Assembly: GCA_903813345.2 (NCBI GenBank)
Contig: CAIIXF020000003.1
Coordinates: forward strand, 26,239,248-26,303,247
Length of the DNA: 64,000 bases
Reading direction: 5' to 3'
Source of the DNA: Owenia fusiformis
Lineage: Eukaryota > Annelida > Polychaeta > Sabellida > Oweniidae
The position numbers and the translations under genes are program-made. This document shows, in pieces, positions 11,463-22,100 of this stretch. The notes below the pieces were generated by a model, which was given only the letters and a program-made list of their open reading frames with translations, did no database searches and was not told where the DNA came from. Position 1 is the stretch's first letter; every line of letters begins with the position of its first letter.

Positions 11463-13291
11463 CATACGGGTATAACGTATAAGTATATTGTGGATCATAT
11501 TAGATCCCTCGACATTGGGGTAGATATTAATGGTGAAAAAGTGTCAATACTTCTCTCTGCGGATGACATTGCACTTATCGGTGACTCCGAGGAATCAATA
11601 CAGCAAATGTTAGACACTTTAGCAAGATGGTGTAGCAAATGGAGAATGACAGTTAACATCACAAAAACCAATGTTGTCCATTTCCGTCCTAAATCTGTGC
11701 AACGATCACAGTTTAACTTTATGTATAACGACAATGCTATCAACGTATCAGAAAAATACAAGTATCTTGGCCTTTGGTTCAACGAGCATTTAGACTTTAC
11801 CCAGATGGCTACCTCTATCGCACAGGCAGCAAGTCGCGCTCTAGGACTAGTAATTGCCAAGTACAAGGCAAATGGTGGTATGTAGTCCATTTGTCACCTC
11901 TATACATACTATAGTGAACCTATGAATTGTTAAAAACACGATGTTTTATGGTTAATTTATAATAACAAGGGTTTTCTGAAGTGATTTAACTGGGTTGGAC
12001 AAAAAGTTAGTTTGGGGAAAAAGTATATCGGCTAATTAGGGAGGGGTGCATTGGCTTAACATGGCGGTGACTATTGACTTAGCGTCGGGATACCACCATG
12101 TACCTGGTATGTTAATACCATGGTGATAGATACAAAAAATTTCCCCAACGTTAATTTTTTGGCAACCCAGCTAAATCACTCCAATAAACCCTAATGATAG
12201 TATTTGCACATAAAACCATCATGTTTTTAAATATTCATACGTTAAGAAAATGACAAATGGACTATATGCCATTTAAATGCTTTACAAGACTGTACGATAG
12301 TTTAGTCACACCAATTTTGGTATACGGTGCAGAAGTCTGGGGATTTAAGGAGTATGCATGTATTAATACTGTTTTCCACAGAGCCTGTAGAGCATTTCTT
12401 GGATTAGGTAGGTATACACCCAACCTTGCTGTCCAGGCGAGATGGGGTGGACCTCACCATTTGAAAAACAGGTGAAGAAAAACCATAAGTTTAACTTTCG
12501 ACTTCAGTCTCTTAGCCACAATAGGTTGACCAACCGTATTTACCATTGGAATGTTTTACGTGCTAACAGTGGAAAGAAAAACACCTTATACCACCTGAGG
12601 CAGGTTTACGATTCTCTCCAGGTTAATAATGACGACCCGGTGTCGGCGATTGTGTCACCTCTGGAACGTCAAATGCAGAACAACTGGCAAACAAGACTCT
12701 GGGACGATACAAAGCGTCAACAAGGTCAAGGAAACAAACTCAGAACTTTTAGAACCTATAAACATGACATAAAAACAGAAAGATATGTTACATCAACGCT
12801 TTCTATCTCTCAAAGAAAGGCATTTAAATTGCCTCAATAAGATGTGGTGTAGCACCAATAAGAATAGAAACTGGTCGTTATGAAAGGCTGCCAGTTGATG
12901 AAAGGGTGTGTCCTTTATGTGATAATGCAATTGAAAATGAAAGACATGTAATTTTGAACTGTTCTCGTTATGAAGACATCCGTTTAGACTTGTATGCAAA
13001 CGTTTCTACTATTGTAACTGGTTTCATGAATTTAGATGAAGAGAGTAAATTTCAGTGTTTAATGTCTAATGACAGAATTTGTCTCTTCACTGCCAAAGCC
13101 TGTGACCGGATGCTTAAACGACGGGAACATTTTATTTACAAAACATGATTAATATGTTTTTACAAAAGTGTCTTATAGGCCCATAGGGGGCCTGGGGTGA
13201 TTTTAACAGTGTACTCTTGTTTTATATATGTAATTGAATTTTAACTCATGACACTATAATAAAATAAAAATAAATAAATAAATAAAAATAA
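11463..13291 (+). mobile_element. 5-prime truncated non-LTR retrotransposon (LINE)
   Basis: Broken reverse-transcriptase reading frames run 11490-11882, 12269-12475, 12442-12840 and about 12840-13148, with a frameshift near 12470 and a stop near 12840. The first piece holds the polymerase motif as SADDIALIG, followed by YKYLGLWFN. Later pieces hold VTPILVYGAEVWG and a C-terminal CPLCDNAIENERHVILNC Cys/His motif. The A-rich tail of AAATA repeats is at 13257-13290. The 5-prime end is missing and the frame is interrupted by the MITE at 11883-12264. Non-functional; the clade is not assignable by eye. Confidence 0.85.
11883..12264. mobile_element. 382-bp MITE inserted in the LINE
   Basis: The ends TAGTCCATTTGTCAC and TGACAAATGGACTA are inverted, with TATG duplicated at 11879-11882 and 12265-12268. 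Removing the element and one TATG rejoins the LINE frame (KANGGM to PFKCFTRLYDS), which proves the borders. A second copy is at 39263-39648. Confidence 0.9.
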
Positions 13292-13395
13292 CGTTTTCAA
13301 AACGGAAAAAATATATAAATTTCATGAGGTTGCATTAACATTTGTTTCATATAAACAAAAATTTTATTCGAACTTATGATCGATCAAAGCATGAT

Positions 13396-14014
13396 GTTAC
13401 TTTAAGCCTTACTTTCCATACATATTTTTCTGTTTTGAAAAAAACTTTGAATCAAATCTGTCAAGCGGTATTTGAGCTATTTTTCGGAGAGACGAATAGC
13501 CGAATGGCTTTTCTATATCCCCTACGAACTTTGTTCGGGTGGATAATAAATTATTTATATATCTCCTGTTTTTCATTGGAGTAACGATAGTCTGACGATA
13601 CGTGAATGTGATCATAGGTTCTGTTTAATTAGACTAAATGTATACCGCACCGATTGCACTTTTAAGCCAGTTTTTCTTACTGATCTGTCCTCAACAGCCA
13701 GATTGCAATACTTAAAACAGTTTGTCTTTTACTGTGTATATCAACAGAAATGAAAAAGCATCTAGCATTTACTCAAACGTGTCAACCCGTGATAGATATC
13801 GAAAATTTGGTTTAGTCAACTCCTACATTTATGTAATTAATGACAGGTAAAGTGGGATTAATCAATCAACTAATGCACTCCCAGAATGCAGAAATCCAAT
13901 GTGTAGCAAAATTGATCGTTCCACTTAAAATTAATTATTTTTTAATTTCAGCAATCACTGAAGCGTTCGATCCAACAAATAATTCATGAGCTCTTGGGAA
14001 TATCCCACTTTCTA
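13396..14014. other. Spacer between two copies of a dispersed repeat
   Basis: It contains one degenerate unit of the 8940-9545 family (about 13439-13490). No gene is supported. Confidence 0.4.
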
Positions 14015-14465
14015 TATTACTCTATGCAGACAGATTGCATAACGTTACAATCACATGATGCAAGACTCGACAATAAGCAGGAAAGTTGCATGAAACATTT
14101 TGTGAACCATGTACTGTAGCAAACTATTTTTATTGCTTAATAAAGGGTAAATGACAGTTTGGTTTAGATTATAAGTATGAGAATAACATAATATTTTGAT
14201 ATTTCAAGGACACTCCTTTGAAAATTGATGGCCGTGATTGAAAATACGATGTAAAGAGAAAACTGCAATGGAATTTGTAGTTTTCTTTGAAAAACTAAGA
14301 AATATACTTGACACATTGATGTTTTCAAAATAGAAAAATATGTATTAAGAGTAAGGCCTACAGGTCCTAGTTGCATTACAATTTGTTTCGTACATGACAT
14401 ACAATAGATATTTAAAACACAAATATCATTCGAACTTATGATCGGAAAAAGCATGATGTTATTTT
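14015..14465. repeat. Uninterrupted copy of a dispersed repeat
   Basis: This segment matches in order 9540-9567, 10315-10433, 11322-11462 and 13292-13395. Markers are ATGCAAGACTCGACAATAAG, GATGGCCGTGATTGAAAATA and TCGAACTTATGATCG. It is the 'empty' form of the copy at 9540-13395, which carries three transposon insertions. Confidence 0.8.
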
Positions 14466-16189
14466 ATTACCCAAAAGTACGGTCTCCCCTTTACCTCTCC
14501 AGTGGTAATTGTGTGGTCAGTTTTGTTGATTGACATATTCACAGAAATGTATAGATATTTGCGCGTGCGTCCTGGACCAGGCTTGATGTAGCAGTCTCTC
14601 CAGAATTATATCACATGTAAGGTCGCATATGATTTTTGGACTCAGTGCAATGTGGAATTATCATTCCTTGAAGGTGTTGCTTGCCAAAACTTGCATGAGA
14701 TGCGCAGCATAGAGTATTTGTTTTAGAAAACGACGCCTAAAAAGAATGGTCATCATTCAATACATCGAGTCTTTTCCCACATTGCAAAATATTCTCAACC
14801 ATGTCACTTAAAACGTAATGTGTTTATTAGTGTTTATAAATAAAACAAAATGTTGAGATTTACTAATTTTGTATCTTAAAAGATACAAAGTCACTAAAAG
14901 AAACATATTTTCAATGAAACTTTTCGCAAGGATCAAGTTGGCAAAGCATCAATTTCAATCACTGCAGTTGTATACTCTGTTTGGATTGGCTGGAATCGGA
15001 CATACCGTGCCTAGATATGTGAATAAGATATAACTAATCCCAATTCCCATACAATATACCATATTTGATCATGCTTTGGAATAGGGAATTGTTTTTCTTA
15101 TGACGAAGTTGTCGAAAACCTTTTTGCTCGTCTCTAGCTAGTGACAGTATGATTGGTCAAAACCTGGTCACATGTCGTGGGATATCTGGCGATATTCAAT
15201 GGCAATGCTAATCAGATAAGACAACCGTGAGATATCTAGCGATATCCCACGCTCCCGGGAATTTTCAAAGAATTTGTTTTCGTTCAGTGTAAATAATTTA
15301 GTTCAGTGTAAGTCAAAATGGCAGAATAACCGAGTAGATTAAAGAAATATATGTATTTCAATGTTAACCTATGACTTAATAATATTAAGGATGTTTAGCT
15401 AGACAGTGATATAATAAAACAAATATTTCACTCTATTTTCGGTGAATACCTGTAGCACTTTCACAAGGTGATATTCCACTTGCCCTTCAGGCTTCGTGGA
15501 ATATCACTTGTGAAAGATGTACAGGTATTCACCTCAATAGAGTGAAATATTTGTTCAATATTTGTAGTCTTTACAAATTGAGGTTAGAACAGACATTCAC
15601 ATTCATAGCACATTTATATTTTGTCTATGTTAAAATTAAGTCATACAATTACAAGCCTACAACTACAGAACATGATTGTAAATAATAATTTGTTATGGCA
15701 CGTATGAATATATTTCTGGATACAGAATCATCACATTTTATAACATAATCACTTCCCCATTTCAGCGTCTCTGCCTTGAGAAAACACCTTAATACTGCAT
15801 ACAGTATTGTCACCATCAAAAATATCATAAAATTAACTTATCACCAGGCTCTGTGTATTACATCATTTTGCAAAAAAGCACCAGGTGTTCTCACCATCAA
15901 AAATATTTTATGATGCACCCTGTTCAATTCAAAATGCATAAATTTCTAAATAAGGCATCAACATGAGTCACCACCTTTTAAATTATTGCAAATTGTTATA
16001 GACGCCACATGTTACAAAAGCCGAACGCAGATTGTTACAGACGCAGACCGTCTAGAAAAACGTTGGAGACTGTAACAATGTCACAAGTGGTGACATAAAA
16101 ACACATAGCTTTGTAAGGTTACTACTATGGTATTCGTGATGTCATTGGCATAATGATCGCAATGGAATGACCTTTGTGTTTAATCGACC
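14466..16189. other. Intergenic region 3-prime of hillarin, with a hairpin
   Basis: No exon is supported. A strong imperfect palindrome lies at 15419-15554: the arms contain AAATATTTCACTCTATT and GTGATATTCCAC with a short loop near CTTGCCCTTCAGGC. Short repeats with GATATC at 15180-15260 are a second weaker fold. The 3-prime UTR of hillarin should start here, but I see no convincing polyadenylation signal. Confidence 0.4.
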
Positions 16190-19100
16190 CTAAAAGGCAG
16201 ATTCTCTCCTGGAATGTCTAATCTCATACTCCAACATTGGAATCAGTTTATTGGAACTTTTATTGAATTTAGCGAACACCATCAATTTCTCAGCATCTTC
16301 TCCTGTCGATATGGTGCCTTCCCAATTGTCCCCTTCTCGTTTCAAAGGAATGAATTTATCTAAGAGTTTAACGTCCATACTAACAGCTAGAGGCGATTCA
16401 ATCAGGAATTTCACATCTTCGCTCCCCATCAGGCTGCCATTAAGAGGCTCATGTAAAGCACAGTCGCGCCATCTTCTGGAGGTTTTAGGGAAAGGAGTTG
16501 CACCTGAGAACGCCATCTGGCAATCAATCAGGTATTTATATACACATTCCATGGCCTCGCCTTTCGGATCATCCGTACAGAATATCGAGAGCACATAGAA
16601 CCCTTCGGTTGGGCATTTCACGGCATAGACACAGTTCGCCTCGTCCATTTGGATAAGCACAGCAAACCTATCTTGATCTACAAACGATTTGTTATGGCTG
16701 TCAAACAGTTTCATAGTGTGTGAAAATACAAGCTGCTCATCAACCTCAAACGAAAGGAAAAGTTCTTCGTTTTTGCAAAGAATAAGAGGGTCGTGGTCTT
16801 GCCGCTCATCTTCAGCCAATCCCATTAGTCGCATCAGCGGTGTTCTCCCAAACTGACCTACATTTGGGAATCTCGGGAGATGTCCTCTCACACCTGAGCA
16901 GACAATCAGAAAAGAGCAGGCGTGCTCCATAGAGTCAGACTGCCAGTCATCGGTGATGTAAATATCCCAAATAAATTTACCAGATTTTGGTAGATGGGCC
17001 GTGAAGATTGCAACATTGTCAATTGTTCTGATCATAGTACGTCCAGCCAAGATCAATTGCTTCATTTTGCGGTCATGTAACTCAAGGGTACACGAAAAGC
17101 CGACGAGTTTCGGCATCTTGATTTCAACTTCCGCGATGCCGTCATCGGAATGAACTATTGCACTTGTCTTCACAACAAACGACATTCCGTAGTTGAAGAA
17201 TGGTGATTTCAACAATGGCAGACGCTCAAATTGCTCCAACGTCAGACGCCTTGGAAGTAATTGCCATGCAGGGTCATCAGGGAAATGCTGATGGATATGC
17301 TGACGGGGATCTGTTAGAAAATAAAACTCGTCACAACGATAGAATAAACGTGTTTTGTCATGTCCCGATCGTGCTTTGACGTGCCTGGACCCCCAGTTGC
17401 AATTGACGAACCGCCATTGCCCGTCAATACACACTGCAGTCCATTGGTTTCTGAAGTGTTTGTTGTCAATACGAATCCCTGGTCTGTATCCAGCACCTTT
17501 AGAGTAACCTTTGATAATGTGACAATGCATACCAGCATAACTGAAAAATAGGTAAAATGCATATTACATTAATCAGAAAATGACTATCGGTACAAATAGA
17601 GCAGAATAATCGTTATTTGTTCTCGATGTTTTCGCAGCGTACAATAATCTAGAATTCTTCTCTGAAATAAAAAAAAATTAAATAAAAAAATAATAATAAA
17701 TTTTTTTAACTTCCCTCATGCCCATAAAATAATGGGCTGTATAAAGATAATAATGAAAAACGATACCGAATGGTGGCTGGATTTAGAATATCTTGAAATG
17801 ACGAAACTGTACGAATCCCTGTGATGTCTTCTCCAATGTGTATCATTTGAACAAATCTATACCAAAACAGTTGAACATAGTCAGTAGACGGAGACTTACT
17901 TTCACATTAAACAGCATCTAGCATCTAAAAATATAGGAAAACAGTACATAAAAACATACCTGCAAAGTCTCTTGAGTAAGTCGTGATAGCTCTCTGTACC
18001 ATACTTGATTCCCCTAAGAATCCCAAGTGGAGAGTCAGACTGAATGGACTGGTCAAACTGCAGCCTGCTTAAGTCCTTAGCGGTAATCCATCTGAATATT
18101 GCCCTACAATAATGTATTTATCTTTGTTAAAATTGTTCTATAATTTATCTGTTGAGTATATTAGGAAATTCCTTGTGTTCATATTTCCTTTACAGTTGTT
18201 ATCAATTTATTTCAAAATACATTTATACATCTTTTTTCTAGTAATTATATTTTGTGGCGATGTGACTTTGGGCCACTTTTCTAAATGTGAGAATAGTTAA
18301 ATGTAATATATATATGTATAGTTTTAATCAATTTCACTTACCTTATTTTTTCGAGCTCACTTCCACAGTCTTTTGTCAAAGCTTTTACTAATGCAGTGAA
18401 GTTGTTGTGTTCAAGTTTGGAAACCTAAAATAACAAATGGAATACATATTTGGTACAACTACCAGGAGTTGAAGCAAGTAAACACTCCTCTACGTATGGT
18501 GGAGTTTGCTGAAAAATTGAACAATGAACCTTTATATTGCACTATTACATCACAAACTCCCCCATTTGGTACCCCCCATTTACTTTTGAAGAAGATTGCA
18601 CAAGTACTTGTGGCTGAATTTTATGTCAAGAAATTCTCCCTCTTTGCTGTCTACTTACTTCGATGGCCTGTTTATCCAATTTCTGAAATATTTCTGGCGA
18701 GTCATAGATTTTTTCCTTCCCAAACTGTGGCGGAGCAACATCCGGTACAACGGAATGATCAAAGGGCATTTCAGCTCTTGGAGAACCTGGTTGGCTCATT
18801 GAGGACAGCCTTTTCTGGGTGGCACTACTAACTGTAGAAGGTTGCCTTTTTACACCCTTCTCACGCATTTTGACTTCATCTCCAAATACGTCATCGTCTT
18901 CTTCAAAGTCGCCATCATGAGTACCTGAACTATGACGTTTTGACCGTCGTCTACTCAGACTGTCTGTCCCCCAGTGAGTTGTTGAGCCCCTTGCTTCTGG
19001 ATCATACTTAGAGCCCCGGGATCGCCCGCGGGATGATTTGGAGTCTGACCTAGATACACCTTTGCTTTCTTGACGCCTGGCACCACGATGTCTTGGGTCT

Positions 19101-22100
19101 TGGTCCGGGTCGTAAATGGAGCTTGATCCAGACCCATTTGAACCACGTCTCTCATGGGACATGCCTATATTGAATGATAAAATAATATAATATAATGGCT
19201 CTTGCGGTTAGGCTATTTTGAGAAAAAATGGAATTAGTGTTCATACTCAATGAGTATTTTTCTTCATAATTATGAGGTTACTGCATTTAAACAAAAACAT
19301 TGCACAATCACAAACATAGTCACAAACATATAAAACAGATCTGTATTATGGTGCCTGTATGGACATTCAAGGATGCAAAATACAGAGTGTCCAAAAACAG
19401 GACCGAGAAAAAATTAATTAACTCGATCATTCTTGCATATGTTGCCTTGAAAATTTTCCGAATCACTTACTAGCATAGTAGTTCATTCAGTGTGAAAGTT
19501 TGATGATATTCTGCCTATCAAGTCAAAGACTAAAATATTTTACAAATCTGTAACAAGTGGGAACTTCCCTCTATATAAAACCGTACATAAAGAGGAGAGG
19601 TGACCACTTGGGGCATGTTGTGTAAGACATTGTAGTTTTTGACTTAAGGTAGATTATCATCAAAATGAACTAGGCCTCAAATGTCACTGTGCAGGATGCA
19701 AGATTGAGTTAATAAACTTTTTTCTTCAGTCATGTTTTGACACCCTGTAGAAGCCAAGCGTTGATGAGATTAGGAACACAGTAATTAAACCTGACAGTAC
19801 CCGAGGCCTCAGCACCCAAGTGAAAGGAGTCATCTGCGCCAGAATGTTCTCCTGGGAGATATAACTCATCACCATGTTCTGCCTCTGAACCAGGCCGATG
19901 TTTGGTCCATGGTTCAGTCCCAGGAGGAAACTCCTCACCATCTATTTCTCGAGCCTGAATTTCTCGATCCTATAACAATTTGAAATGTAGTTTAACTTAT
20001 TTTATATTACATCATTTCGCAAGATATGCGCGCAAATGTACCGTTTCCTTCAAATATGTATGTATGTATGTATTTATTTATTTAAGTGTCACGCCAATGT
20101 ATAAAATTACATATTATTAAAAACTACATAAAATCACTGGCCCTGCCGGTGTCGGCATATGAGACACTATGGTGTACAATAATCACTTTTAAGACCAAAG
20201 TTTTTAAATAAGTTAAAATGATCGTCTTTTAATACATAGTTTAATAATTGTCTTTCCCAAACGACGTTGAATGAGCTCACAGTTCATTATTAAACAATAT
20301 TTTGCAAGGTTAGATGTTTCAAAGTCATCGCCAAATATTGTCCTTGCACTATCCATAAGCTCACTCCTCTCGAGCTGGTATAAAGGGCATTCTATCAGAA
20401 AATGCAGTTCTGTTTCGACAGCATTACCGCAATGACAGAGGCGCTCCTCAAGAGGCATATTGATATAACGGCCCGTTTCTAATTTTAACGGTAAAGTGCC
20501 ACTTCGTAGTTGAGCAATGGCACGTCTTTCATGGCGGGTGAGGTTAGCATATATCATTTGGGAAACCTAATTGAGCCGTGCATTTTTTGATCGTAAAGAA
20601 AGATTACTTGAACTCTTATGCCTCACTTTATTTGGGTATATTCAAGCTTTTGTTTATCTATCAACTTATATTCAATGTACACAGTAGTGCTAGTTTTGTA
20701 TCCTCCTAAGCAGGTTCCAGAATCCGAACCTCCTTCTTCCCGGAAAAGAGAAGATATTCTGGATCCCGAAGCCCTGTGATCGGAGGACGTAGTTTTGAAT
20801 AGATTGTATTGCTTGATATATTCTGGTGTATAAATCCTTTTTTTGAATGTTGTATTAAAAACCAGGGCGTTCAATAAGTTCATACAATAATGCCCTCATT
20901 TTCAATTTTTACTCTACAAGTATACCTTATCCGCAAGAAGCAGCAACATCTCTTGTGCGTGCCTTTCAACGATATCTGAAACCCTGGCACGTTCATCCAT
21001 GGCGAGCTTTGCAAGCAGCTTCTTCAACCTTTCCTCGCGTTTGTCTTTGTAGACATCATCCAGTTCCCTCAGTCGCTTCTCTCTCTGCTCGTCTAGCTCC
21101 TCGCTGTAGCCTTCAACTTCCTCTGTAAAATGAATGTAAAAACCATTGAGTCTCTGTTTCTATTTTTTAATCCTTAAATATTTTCATTTAAAATGTCATT
21201 TATTGCAAAGGTCAAAGGTATGAAATAAAAAAATGTCAGGCTAGATGCATGTGTATTAGATTTAGTTAGGTAGGTAAGTCATTCAGTATAAGTTCAAATG
21301 CTGCCCCTCGTGTTATGTGGTATCAACAACATTATCCGGCCACAATGGCATCATGAAGCTCAGTAATCTTACCCCGCCTATTAAAATACTCAATGAGTTC
21401 CAAAACAGATTTCTCCTTTTCCTCCCTAAGCTTCTCATCCATCTTTCTGATTGCCCCCTCTCTCTCCTCAAAGATCTGCTTGTAGAGCCTATCCTCTTCC
21501 TCTTTGTGCTTTTCTTCCAGAGCCTGCTGTGCGTCAAACACTCCATGTTTCTCAAAATCCTACAAATGTACATAAATACACGAATATTCGACTGTCTTTT
21601 TGTCATTTTTTAAATTCTAGAATAATCCAGTAGAAAAAATATTAATTCAATATTTTTTGATTGAGACAAGTCAATAATTATGCGTAAAGTTTATTAGCAG
21701 CGTGCCATGTATTTCACATTTTCAAGAAGGCAGATTTAAGCCTCGGTCATATTCACTCTACGGCTTCACAAAACGATATAGAAAATACACATCGTACTGC
21801 TTATCCCTAGATTTCATATTTCTCTCGATTTTGGGAAGCTACGGTCGCACTACGGTTGCAGTAGATCAAATGTGACTGAGGCATTACAGATATTCAAAAT
21901 GGCCGTTACCATGCAGTATTTTACATTAAACACTTTTTATTAACCTCTATAATATAGCAAGGATGTTACTACGAAGAACGATGAGTTGTCAATAAATGAT
22001 GAACACTTTTAAACTTTACGTGTACTTACGTCATAGGTTCTTAGAGGTGTTCTTGTCGTGTTCTGCTGGCTCAGATTCCGTATGTGGTCAAACTCCAGAG

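Noticed and set aside
11495-11890. Minus-strand ORF of 131 aa
   Set aside because: It mirrors the LINE reverse-transcriptase frame on the plus strand, which has recognisable motifs.
17314-17562. Minus ORF of 82 aa across the start of the last hillarin exon
   Set aside because: Out of frame with the phase-matched hillarin exon, which carries clear family motifs.
19726-19941. Minus ORF of 71 aa in hillarin exon 5
   Set aside because: Different frame from the one joined in phase with both neighbouring exons.
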